Assembly (NCBI GenBank): GCA_964448285.1
Contig: CAYUWG010000127.1
Location: forward strand, 1-7,200
Direction: 5' to 3'
DNA length: 7,200 nucleotides
From: CAYUWG01 sp964448285
GTDB lineage: Bacteria > Bacteroidota > Ignavibacteria > SZUA-365
Shown: in pieces, positions 1 to 7,057 of the stretch
Layout of the letters: each line of letters opens with the position of its first letter
How positions within the stretch are numbered: the stretch's first letter is position 1
The notes under the pieces: model-generated
What the model saw: the letters and a program-made list of their open reading frames with translations, nothing else
Databases searched by the model: none
Told to the model about the DNA's origin: nothing
Position numbers and translations under genes: made by a program

Positions 1-3000
1 AGCCTTTTGCGAGGCACGCAATAGCGACGTTAACGTTGCTGCTCGTTCTCGGAGGAGCGGCATCCGCTCAGGTTGCAACGTCCTACACGTTCAGCCAATT
101 CTCCGGGACCTATACGGCAATCACGGGCGGAACAGTCGTTGCCGCACCAATGCCCGATGATGCCAACTACACGGGTCTCTCGATTGGCTTTACCTTTACT
201 TACAATGGAGTAGCCAGTTCAACATTTGGCGTCCAAACGAACGGATTCGTTTTCATCGGTACAGGCACGCCAGGTATCATATACGGTACACCAATTTCGA
301 CATCCGGTAATCCAACGACTGGTGGTATCATCTCACCGTTTGGGTGGGACTTGGGTGGTACAAACAACTCAACATCCGAGTTGAGGTATCAAACCACCGG
401 TAGTGCCCCAAGCCGTGTTCTTACAATTCAGTGGAAGGACGTGCATAATTGGAGTTCGACTGGTGAGTTCTTCAGCTTCCAGATTAAACTTTACGAGACC
501 TCGAATAATGTAGAGTTTGTGTATGGGACGATGAGTCCTATTACAACAAGAAGCGCTCAAGTTGGTCTTCGAGGAGCATCGAACTCTGACTTCAACAACC
601 GATCAGTTGTGTCCGGTACAAATACGTGGGCAACCTCCGCTGCCGGTTCATCGAATTCTGCGACATGTACTGTCAACACCACGGGACTTATTCCTGCATC
701 TGGGCAGACATACCGTTGGACTTATTCAGGACCTCCACCGTGTCCTCCGGGGACATTCACTCCGCCCTATACACAGAACTTCGAGTCCGGCGCAGGAGGT
801 TGGACGATGGGGCATTCGAATTGGAACGTCCGCGCGCCGGGCGGGACGATTGCCGGAGCTTCCAGCGGCACTTACGCCCTTGTGTGGCAGAACCCGAGCA
901 CGAATACGTACTGCGACGTGTCAGGGACATTCGTGACTACTTCACCGACATTCAATTTCAGCAGCCTAATTCAAGACCCTGTCATTATATTCAACCATAA
1001 GATGGATAACGGCGGTGACTTCAGTTGGGATGGCGGGCAATTGAAGTACTCGACAGACTGTGGAAATACGTGGGTTTTACTTGGAATATACAATGAACCT
1101 GCGAGCACAGCAGCAAATTGGTACAACTCCTCTTCCGGTGTTTACAATGGTGGTCCGGAGTGGGAATACAATGACCGAACCTGGCGCCAAGCCGCGAGAA
1201 TCCTCACAGGGCTTGCCGGTAAAAACAACGTCCAGTTCCGTTATCAGTGGGGAGGAGATTCCTTCATTTGCGGTGGCGGCTGGGCTATCGATGATATCAG
1301 GATTGGGAACTACCCACAGAAGGATATCGAAGTTGTCGACGTCGAAATGCGCTATGCTCCAAATACTTGGACACGCAAGGAGAACAAACCGCATACGATC
1401 ACAACTTGGATTCGTGCGAACGGTTGGGAAGCACTGCCAACGAGCGTAACGCTCGTGTACAAGTTCGGCTCGATGCCAACGAGCACTGCTGATGGTGTTG
1501 CACAGACTTTCTCACCGACCTGGTCAGGTGGAGTTGCTACGATGGATTTCACAACGCCGTACGTACCCGGTCCGGTTGGTGGTCCACCCACGCTTCAGCC
1601 GCCTCCAAGCTACCCTTCAACGTTATATGTTCGTGCGTTCTACACGGGTGACGGTAACGCCGCCAACGACACATACAACAGGACATATCAAATCCAACGC
1701 GATGATGTCTATGGCTCAGAGGACTTCAATCACATGTTCTTCAATGGTGGTCAACGTTTGTTAGGCTTCTGGCCGACAGGTTGGACTAACCCGGTTGGAG
1801 TTTGGGGTGTTCTCTGGGGACCCGGTACCGGAGTTCCATTAGCAATAAGCTTATTCCCATCACCTACGGGATCGACACTGGTAAGCCCACCAGCCTTGCT
1901 TGAAGCAGGTTCCAGTTATCGAGTAAGATTCCAATACGGGACATACGGGTTCTATCCAGGACCTCAAAGTCTTGAATTGCTCTATGGTACAAACCCGAAT
2001 CCGGCAACGATGACCGTACTGGCCTCATGGAGTTGGACCGGATCGAGTGCGCTATGGCCGGGATTGATCAATGCCCTCACTCCACTTGGCGTGGCGCCGT
2101 TCTTCAATACCGACCCATCGAGCGCACAGAACTACTACATCGCCTTCCGTTCGACATCGAGCGCCTCTGCAATGGACGTTATGGTTGATAACATCTATCT
2201 GGATAAGAATCCGACGCCGCCGCCGAAAATCGGTTGGGGTCCGATCGGCGCACCCGAAGGCGGACACTTCGATAAGCCGACGGATAAGATGACTTTCACC
2301 GCTGTGTATAAATCGGCAACAGGCCCGTTGTCAAAGACGTGGGAAGTTGTCAGTACGACATACAAGTATGGCGCGCCGGGTGATTTCTGGTGGGATGCAA
2401 TGTCTCTCGCACCATGGATCAAGATCACGAAAGCAGTTCCGGATCCTGGCCAGTACATGCCAAGCCCGTTCGGTATGGATCGTCCTCGTCAGTTGCAAAC
2501 CTTCACGGTCACAATCGACCCGACGGGATTTGCACCGGGCACATATAACGGAACGATTCAGATGTTTGGGCGCCTCTATAATTCCGATTATCCGGTAGGC
2601 ATCGACGCGACAAATCAGATACTTAACGTTCCCGTTGTGTTGATCGTAACCGACGTGGGATCAGGCAGAGGAGCACCGAGCGTTCAGGTGTGTCGCACTA
2701 ACCTATCGACATCTGCGAACTGGGTCGCACTCAACGACCCGAATGGTATGCCCATCGCGGAGATTCAGGTTACAAGCGGTACGATCGCAGACATCTGCAT
2801 CACGGCTTATCCGAATCAGATGCCAATCGGTCGTCCGGCCGGATACTTCGCACCTGAGCGGTATTTCACAGCAACTGCCTCCGGCAGCTTCACGGCGAAC
2901 ATTCGTTGGTACTACTCCGACGGTGAAGCAGTCATGGGCGGCGTGACGAACAAAGCCGCGTTGATGCCGATCAATCAAGCGTCGTCGGGCGGTTCGTGGA

Positions 3001-3407
3001 CGATCCCAACCTCTGGTTTGACGGGATGGAATTCCAACCCGATAAACAACTACGTTCAGGGCGACGGCTACACAACTGCAAACCTTGGCGGAAATCACGC
3101 CATGGCACATTCACGTCCGAAGCTGATCGGCGAGTATGTCCCTGCAGAGTATGCGCTTGGGCAGAATTATCCGAATCCGTTCAATCCGGAATCGAAGATT
3201 GACTTCTCGATCTCGGATGATGTCCATGTGAAGCTCGTCGTCTATAACAGCTTAGGCGAAGAAGTCATGCGGCTTGTTGACGAGGTATTGCCCGCGGGCA
3301 AATACACCGCAACCTTCAATGGAAAAGACCTGCCAAGCGGCACGTACATGTATCGCTTGATCGCGGGATCGTATTCCGATTCGAAGCGCATGATGCTGGC
3401 GAAATAA
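1..3407 (+). CDS. Large multidomain T9SS-secreted surface/extracellular protein (5' end outside window)
   Basis: The frame is open to the left edge. The codons before the TTG at 36 read PFARHAIATLT and join the hydrophobic core LLLVLGGAASA, so the true start lies upstream and TTG 36 is not the start. Signal peptidase I would cut after ASA, before QVATSY. Numbering from the codon at base 3 (1134 residues seen): N-terminal beta-rich domain about 25-242; MAM/jelly-roll-like domain about 247-435, ending in GWAIDDIRIG; CARDB-like segment about 441-565; a second jelly-roll (choice-of-anchor-J-like) domain about 573-736, ending in VMVDNIYLD; a BACON-like domain about 741-884 with 'TVTIDPTGFAPGTYNGTI'; an unassigned domain about 889-1045; then a T9SS type A sorting domain. 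No catalytic motif is visible. Such mosaics are usually adhesin-like or structural, and the exact role is unknown. Domain names rest on motif resemblance, not on a profile search. Confidence 0.93.
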   Translation, partial: PFARHAIATLTLLLVLGGAASAQVATSYTFSQFSGTYTAITGGTVVAAPMPDDANYTGLSIGFTFTYNGVASSTFGVQTNGFVFIGTGTPGIIYGTPISTSGNPTTGGIISPFGWDLGGTNNSTSELRYQTTGSAPSRVLTIQWKDVHNWSSTGEFFSFQIKLYETSNNVEFVYGTMSPITTRSAQVGLRGASNSDFNNRSVVSGTNTWATSAAGSSNSATCTVNTTGLIPASGQTYRWTYSGPPPCPPGTFTPPYTQNFESGAGGWTMGHSNWNVRAPGGTIAGASSGTYALVWQNPSTNTYCDVSGTFVTTSPTFNFSSLIQDPVIIFNHKMDNGGDFSWDGGQLKYSTDCGNTWVLLGIYNEPASTAANWYNSSSGVYNGGPEWEYNDRTWRQAARILTGLAGKNNVQFRYQWGGDSFICGGGWAIDDIRIGNYPQKDIEVVDVEMRYAPNTWTRKENKPHTITTWIRANGWEALPTSVTLVYKFGSMPTSTADGVAQTFSPTWSGGVATMDFTTPYVPGPVGGPPTLQPPPSYPSTLYVRAFYTGDGNAANDTYNRTYQIQRDDVYGSEDFNHMFFNGGQRLLGFWPTGWTNPVGVWGVLWGPGTGVPLAISLFPSPTGSTLVSPPALLEAGSSYRVRFQYGTYGFYPGPQSLELLYGTNPNPATMTVLASWSWTGSSALWPGLINALTPLGVAPFFNTDPSSAQNYYIAFRSTSSASAMDVMVDNIYLDKNPTPPPKIGWGPIGAPEGGHFDKPTDKMTFTAVYKSATGPLSKTWEVVSTTYKYGAPGDFWWDAMSLAPWIKITKAVPDPGQYMPSPFGMDRPRQLQTFTVTIDPTGFAPGTYNGTIQMFGRLYNSDYPVGIDATNQILNVPVVLIVTDVGSGRGAPSVQVCRTNLSTSANWVALNDPNGMPIAEIQVTSGTIADICITAYPNQMPIGRPAGYFAPERYFTATASGSFTANIRWYYSDGEAVMGGVTNKAALMPINQASSGGSWTIPTSGLTGWNSNPINNYVQGDGYTTANLGGNHAMAHSRPKLIGEYVPAEYALGQNYPNPFNPESKIDFSISDDVHVKLVVYNSLGEEVMRLVDEVLPAGKYTATFNGKDLPSGTYMYRLIAGSYSDSKRMMLAK
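3..101 (+). other. Signal peptide region of the first gene (N-terminus cut by window edge)
   Basis: Codons from base 3 give a basic stretch (R, H) and then the hydrophobic core LTLLLVLGGAASA, ending in an A-x-A-type signal peptidase I site before Gln (about base 69). The basic n-region lies before the TTG at 36, so a start at that TTG would remove it. This supports Sec export to the periplasm before T9SS passage across the outer membrane. Residues after the cut (QVATSYTFSQ) begin the mature beta-rich domain. Confidence 0.85.
3144..3404 (+). other. T9SS type A C-terminal sorting domain of the first protein
   Basis: The last roughly 87 residues begin near EYALGQNYPNPFNP and continue through VHVKLVVYNSLGEEV, LPAGKYTATFNG and LPSGTYMYRL to a basic, short end (SKRMMLAK). 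These are the hallmark blocks of the type A sorting domain that the T9SS recognises and normally removes during export. The sequence style (QNYPNPFNP, LPSGTY) is typical of Ignavibacteria-like and related FCB bacteria rather than Porphyromonas or Flavobacterium. The function follows from the family and the match is strong by eye. Confidence 0.95.
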
Positions 3408-3430
3408 GCTTCGCAAATCATAAATCAATC

Positions 3431-3467
3431 GGAGGCTGTCTCATTCGAGGCAGCCTCCGTCATTTTT
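3431..3467 (+). terminator. Intrinsic terminator after the first gene
   Basis: A 12-bp stem pairs 3431-3442 with 3447-3458 (GGAGGCTGTCTC against GAGGCAGCCTCC, with one G-U wobble) around a 4-nt loop ATTC. It is followed after four bases by a run of five T (3463-3467). It begins 24 bases after the stop codon at 3405-3407. Stem length, GC content, the tight loop and the T run together make a classic Rho-independent terminator, and they imply that the next gene needs its own promoter. Confidence 0.93.
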
Positions 3468-3619
3468 AGCATCTCAACAAGACGGTAGGCAAGCATTCCT
3501 GATCGGCTTGGCATCTATGTTCACACTGAAAATGACAACCAGGAATCGTTGTCCTACTGTGTTCATTGGAGACACAAGTCAATGTTCATCACGATGATTC
3601 CCGTATATTCTACGAGCCA
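3468..3619. other. Intergenic stretch without a supported gene
   Basis: Between the terminator and the TATAAT box I see no RNA gene or convincing coding sequence. A 26-codon ATG frame (3517-3597) and in-frame upstream extensions of the next gene (TTG 3549, ATG 3582) exist but lack coding support. A short inverted repeat, GACAAC/GTTGTC (3534-3539 and 3548-3553), is the only structure noted. Confidence 0.6.
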
Positions 3620-3625
3620 TATAAT
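3620..3625 (+). promoter_or_regulatory. Candidate -10 box (TATAAT) before the eight-repeat gene
   Basis: A perfect TATAAT hexamer lies 16 bases before the ATG at 3642. The best -35 candidate, TTCCCG at 3598-3603 with a 16-base spacer, is poor. If used, transcription would start near 3632 and leave a leader of only about ten bases. No typical Bacteroidota TAnnTTTG element was found at the right spacing. The gene needs a promoter because a strong terminator precedes it, but this placement is inferred from sequence alone. Confidence 0.4.
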
Positions 3626-3641
3626 TCACTCTTTCCTTCGT

Positions 3642-3707
3642 ATGCATATTCGATTACTCCTTTCCTCCCTTTTCATTGTTCTTACACTCTGTTCCGGTTA
3701 CGCCCAG
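3642..3707 (+). other. Signal peptide of the eight-repeat protein
   Basis: Residues 1-22: a short basic start (H, R), the hydrophobic core LLLSSLFIVLTL, then CSGYAQ. A likely signal peptidase I cut is after GYA or after AQ, leaving the mature chain to start with QDD or DD. It fixes the start codon at 3642. Confidence 0.88.
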
Positions 3708-6700
3708 GACGATATCACTGCGAATAGAAAATCCGACTGCTGCTTCGATTTTACCGTGACCAACAATAGTCCAATTCCTGATCGCGTCAACGAGATCGTT
3801 TTTAAGGTAGTCACGCCGGGAGTTACGATCATCTCAAACGGACGCGCCCCAAACGGGTGGACTGTTACTCACGGGACCGAGTATGCTGCGTCTTTTGTCG
3901 GAAGAGGGGTTCAGAACGGGAATAGCCAGTCAGGATTCATTCTCTGTTTCGATTCGCCACCGAGTACTTTTGAACTGAAGTGGACAACATATGAAACTGG
4001 TAACCTGCGTTCGACGGGTGTTTTAAGGCTCGTTTGTCGTGAAGGCTGTGATTCGATTGTCGTCGTCAATATCGATCAATGCTGTTATGAATGGAGCGTG
4101 ACGAACAAGAACATCGCACTCTCGCCGATCGACGGTTTCGAATTGAAGATCACAACGCCGGGAATAAACTGGGGGAGTGTCACGCCTCCAGCAGGATGGA
4201 CTTCGAGCATCACAGGACAAACGCTGACCTTCCGAACTACGACGCCGCTCGCACCCGGAATCACTGCCACCGGTTTCATGACGTGTTTCGATGTTTCTTC
4301 AGGGTTGCACAACGTGTCGTTGGATTGGCGTACGTTGTTCGATACCGCAACCGTGTGTTCGGATAGAAAAGAGATGCAATGTCGGCGACCGATCATTAAA
4401 GACTCACTTGCAGCGACCGAGAATCCAACGGGAAGTTGCTGCCTTACGATGGAGTTGTTCAATAAGAACTCGCAGAATTCCCCATTGAATGAATTGCGTT
4501 TCTTCGTTTTGACCTCAGGCGCTTCCGTTGCCGGGACACCCACAAGCGCGTGGACCTTGCAAAACCTCAACGCCGTCTCGTTCTCCTTCGTTGGCGCTGG
4601 TGCGCCGCTGAATCCGGGGAATTCTCTTGCAGGTTTCAATGCGTGTTTCCAACATCAGGCAGGGAATTCCGGGCCGATCCTCGTGCGATGGGAATCCCGA
4701 TATAACGGATTACTCATCTCGGAGGACACGATTTCTATCGATTGCCAAGGCCCGCCTGTTCGATGCGACGATGTTCTTGTCACGCAACGCCCGAACACCT
4801 CAACGGCATGCTGTTACTCGCTTGCAGTAGCGAATCTGCATAATCTGAATCCAAGTGATGTGAACGGATTTCGCTTGCGAATGCTTACATCGAACTCGCG
4901 CTTCACAGGTGTTCTACTTCCACCGTGGCCTGCGACGACGAACACGGACACGTTGCTGGTTTTTGAATCGCCGGGACCGATGCTTGCAAATGGCGATACA
5001 CTCCGCGGGATCAATATTTGCGTCGAACCGCCGCTCGGATTTTCCGGAACGATACGCGTGACATGGGAGACACTCTTGAATTCCACGGTGATCTGTACCG
5101 ATACCCTTTCACTCGGCTGCTCGATCAATTTCACGCCGCGTTGTGATTCTCTCATTCAGAGAAAGGTAAAGGATTGCGACTACGATTTCGGCTTTGCGAA
5201 CAAGCGGCAACCTGCCATGCCCGTCGATGTTTTTTCCTTACGCTTGCTTACGCCATCATCGAGTTTCGCGTTATCGACAGCTCCGGGTGGCTGGGCTTTT
5301 CAACTACAAACGACTCAGCGGCTCGTCTTTCAGGCGACCGGTGCGCCGGTAAATCCGGGTTCATCGAAAACCGGTTTTCTCTTCACGCTCAATCCACCGC
5401 CCGGCAGCGGGGCAGTTCTTATCGAATGGTGCACGAATCCCGGTGCTTCGCCGTCGTGCTGTGATACGATCCTCATTCAATGTTCTCTTCCGGTTGAAAC
5501 GCGCTGTGACTCTCTGCTCCTTCAGCAATTACCGGACACCTGTGCATTCGATTTCGGTTTTGTCAATCTCCACCAGCCATCGACTCCGGTAAACGATTTT
5601 CGAATCGTCGCGCTTCACCCCGGCGTGATCGTCAAGAGAGCGGAAGCGCCTGCCGGATGGGTCATCGACTCACAAGGGTCGTCGCACGTTCTTTTCCGGA
5701 ATGCATCGGGAAGCGTTCCATACAACGGCACGAAAACCGGATTCAAAATCTGGTTTGCATCGAGCACGACAACGTTCGACGTGCAGTGGTGCACTTCGCT
5801 CAACGGGCAGATAATCTGTTGTGAAACGAAGTCGTTACGATGTGAAATCGAACAAGCGCGATGTGACTCACTGTTGATCCAGCCGGGACAAACGGGGTGT
5901 TCGTTCGATCTCGGTTTTGCGAACACGCACGTCCCCACGACGCACGTCAATGAGTTTCGCGTGTTTGCACGATCACAAGGCGCGATTATCGAATCGGTGA
6001 TCACTCCCTCGGGATGGGTGATCGCATTGCAAACCCCGACGACGGTTTCTTTTCTCGATACGTTAGACGGCTTACCATCAGGTCAGCGGAAGGAAGGATT
6101 CATCGTGCGGTTTTCTCCGCCGTCATCCGGGAGCGAGATTCAATTTCGCTGGTGCACGTTGTTCAACGACAGCGTACTCTGTTGTGAAGACGCACGCGTG
6201 GAGTGCCAGGACCTGCAGATTCAATGCGACAGCCTTTCGACGATATCCGATACGAATCGTGCGTGCTGCTTCGAAATGCGCGTTCACAATCAGCATCTCC
6301 CTGCATCGAATATCACGTCCATGCATATCGATGTGTTGACGACCGGCGTCACGCTGTTGCTTTCTTCCGTAGAATCGCCGCAAGGATGGACCTCGTCACC
6401 GACTCCACGGAGCGTCTTTTGGACGACGACGACGAATGCGCTTGTCCCGGCGTCTTCCATCAGTGGATTCAAGGTCTGTTATGATAACAGTGCAATAAAT
6501 CATCAGGACTTCCAAGTGCTCTGGAGGACACTGGACAGCAGCGGGATCATTTGCAGCGACACGCTTCAGATCGGATGTGATGAAACATTGGATGCCGTCA
6601 GAAGCATCACAACAGAAACCGCGCTCGAACAGAACTTTCCTAATCCATTCTCCTCATATACCGTCGTTCCGTTTTCACTGGCTTCGAGGACACACGTGAA

Positions 6701-6878
6701 ACTCGTCGTCTTCAATGTTCTGGGGCAAATTGTCCGCACATTGAAAAACGAAGTGGTTGCGCCGGGGAGGTACGAAGTTCCATTGGAGCTTTCGTCACTT
6801 CCATCGGGGACGTACATCATACGGCTGTATGCACATGCGAAGGTGTACTCAAGACGCATCGTTTCTGTGCAGCAGTAG
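3642..6878 (+). CDS. Eight-repeat, cysteine-rich T9SS-secreted protein of unknown function
   Basis: The 1078-residue product opens with MHIRLLLSSLFIVLTLCSGYAQ, a textbook signal peptide (cut near GYA/Q). I therefore chose ATG 3642 over the upstream in-frame TTG 3549 or ATG 3582, which would put a long non-hydrophobic leader before it. No clear Shine-Dalgarno is present (pyrimidine-rich CTTTCCTTCGT), which is usual for Bacteroidota. Residues 23-979 form eight tandem repeats of 113-126 residues. Each carries a CC(F/Y)-type strand, an N-x-x-x-x-P-V-N-type turn, PxGW, GFxxCF, a Trp strand and a final Cys. Residues about 992-1078 are a T9SS type A sorting domain (ALEQNFPNPF ... LPSGTYIIRL). Cys17 sits in LTLC, which fits a lipobox poorly, so a lipoprotein is less likely. 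A repetitive beta-sandwich stalk or adhesin is plausible but unproven. I do not recognise a named family. Confidence 0.95.
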   Translation: MHIRLLLSSLFIVLTLCSGYAQDDITANRKSDCCFDFTVTNNSPIPDRVNEIVFKVVTPGVTIISNGRAPNGWTVTHGTEYAASFVGRGVQNGNSQSGFILCFDSPPSTFELKWTTYETGNLRSTGVLRLVCREGCDSIVVVNIDQCCYEWSVTNKNIALSPIDGFELKITTPGINWGSVTPPAGWTSSITGQTLTFRTTTPLAPGITATGFMTCFDVSSGLHNVSLDWRTLFDTATVCSDRKEMQCRRPIIKDSLAATENPTGSCCLTMELFNKNSQNSPLNELRFFVLTSGASVAGTPTSAWTLQNLNAVSFSFVGAGAPLNPGNSLAGFNACFQHQAGNSGPILVRWESRYNGLLISEDTISIDCQGPPVRCDDVLVTQRPNTSTACCYSLAVANLHNLNPSDVNGFRLRMLTSNSRFTGVLLPPWPATTNTDTLLVFESPGPMLANGDTLRGINICVEPPLGFSGTIRVTWETLLNSTVICTDTLSLGCSINFTPRCDSLIQRKVKDCDYDFGFANKRQPAMPVDVFSLRLLTPSSSFALSTAPGGWAFQLQTTQRLVFQATGAPVNPGSSKTGFLFTLNPPPGSGAVLIEWCTNPGASPSCCDTILIQCSLPVETRCDSLLLQQLPDTCAFDFGFVNLHQPSTPVNDFRIVALHPGVIVKRAEAPAGWVIDSQGSSHVLFRNASGSVPYNGTKTGFKIWFASSTTTFDVQWCTSLNGQIICCETKSLRCEIEQARCDSLLIQPGQTGCSFDLGFANTHVPTTHVNEFRVFARSQGAIIESVITPSGWVIALQTPTTVSFLDTLDGLPSGQRKEGFIVRFSPPSSGSEIQFRWCTLFNDSVLCCEDARVECQDLQIQCDSLSTISDTNRACCFEMRVHNQHLPASNITSMHIDVLTTGVTLLLSSVESPQGWTSSPTPRSVFWTTTTNALVPASSISGFKVCYDNSAINHQDFQVLWRTLDSSGIICSDTLQIGCDETLDAVRSITTETALEQNFPNPFSSYTVVPFSLASRTHVKLVVFNVLGQIVRTLKNEVVAPGRYEVPLELSSLPSGTYIIRLYAHAKVYSRRIVSVQQ
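3708..6578 (+). repeat. Eight tandem protein-coding repeats (R1-R8), 113-126 residues each
   Basis: Unit starts by base (residue): R1 3708 (23), R2 4047 (136), R3 4398 (253), R4 4764 (375), R5 5142 (501), R6 5505 (622), R7 5862 (741), R8 6225 (862), ending near 6578 (979). Shared landmarks in order: CDSL at the unit start; C-C-F/Y-x-F/L; N-x-x-x-P-x-x-V-N-x-F-R; a TPG-like turn; P-x-G-W; G-F-x-x-C/x-F; a Trp strand; C-x-D/E; a closing Cys eight residues later. The units are diverged in both DNA and protein, so this is an old array rather than a recent slippage repeat. R5, R6 and R7 resemble each other most. Inferred fold: beta-sandwich with up to three disulfides. Confidence 0.92.
5142..6224 (+). 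repeat. Contiguous sub-block of three cysteine-switched repeats (R5-R7)
   Basis: R5, R6 and R7 all replace the CC of the first strand by C-D, C-A or C-S. All lack the Cys in GFxxCF (GFLFTL, GFKIWF, GFIVRF). All gain W-C-T (EWCTN, QWCTS, RWCTL) and a second Cys in CC-D/E (SCCDT, ICCET, LCCED). The other five repeats have the opposite set. The shared change and adjacency suggest that one switched unit was duplicated in place. R1-R4 and R8 keep the original layout. Confidence 0.88.
6615..6875 (+). other. T9SS type A C-terminal sorting domain of the eight-repeat protein
   Basis: The last roughly 87 residues contain ALEQNFPNPFSSYTVVPFSL, THVKLVVFNVLGQIVRTL, VAPGRYEVPL, LPSGTYIIRL and a basic C-terminal strand (YSRRIVSVQQ). 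They align block by block with the tail of the upstream protein, including the near-identical HVKLVV(Y/F)N and LPSGTY segments. This is the T9SS delivery signal. A short linker (DETLDAVRSITTE) separates it from repeat 8. Confidence 0.94.
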
Positions 6879-7057
6879 GCTGTACAAACCATTCCATGTT
6901 GTTACAAGGGACGGACTCCAATCATAAAAACTCTTCTCTGATGGGTGTTTCCCTTGCATCTTAGTGGAAACTGCGCTAATATTCCCTTGGATGAATGCTT
7001 GATCCGAATTTCTCGTAACGTAATTTCCTTTTCACCAACTTTATCAAAGGTTCAGTT
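6879..7057. other. Intergenic region between the eight-repeat gene and the third gene
   Basis: This 179-base gap holds the two weak promoter candidates. I see no convincing terminator for the preceding gene. The only arms found, CAAGGGA (6905-6911) and TCCCTTG (6950-6956), enclose 38 bases and have no T run after them. No coding or RNA gene is evident. Confidence 0.55.
6954..6982 (+). promoter_or_regulatory. Weak promoter candidate before the third gene (TTGCAT-17-TAATAT)
   Basis: TTGCAT (6954-6959) and TAATAT (6977-6982) are separated by 17 bases, the optimal sigma-70 spacing. Only three and four of six positions respectively match consensus. It would give a leader of about 70 bases before ATG 7058. 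An alternative in Bacteroidota style is TTG at 6999-7001 with TAATTTCC at 7021-7028 (19-base spacer, partial TAnnTTTG match), which is closer to the gene. Neither is certain. Confidence 0.25.

Noticed and set aside
562..1000. Two overlapping 124-codon + strand frames
   Set aside because: Both lie inside the first gene in other frames, with Arg/His-rich, low-sense translations typical of shadow frames.
2703..3110. 135-codon minus-strand frame
   Set aside because: A shadow of the first gene; the composition is implausible and no start context is visible.
3517..3597. 26-codon small frame in the intergenic region (MFTLKMTTRN...)
   Set aside because: No ribosome-binding site, hydrophobic segment or other support; chance expectation for a gap of this size.
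3549..3641. N-terminal extension of the eight-repeat protein from TTG 3549 or ATG 3582
   Set aside because: It would bury the signal peptide behind 20-31 residues and overlap the TATAAT box; ATG 3642 gives a standard signal peptide.
3684..3695. Lipoprotein signal at Cys17 of the eight-repeat protein
   Set aside because: The residues LTLC do not fit the lipobox (Leu directly before Cys), and a signal peptidase I site GYA/Q follows.
4085..4639. 184-codon open frame on the minus strand
   Set aside because: It lies wholly within repeats 2 and 3 of the eight-repeat gene, has no signal, domain or ribosome-binding site, and looks like a shadow of the coding strand.
6905..6956. Possible terminator from CAAGGGA/TCCCTTG arms
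   Set aside because: Seven-base arms around a 38-base loop with no following T run do not make a credible intrinsic terminator.
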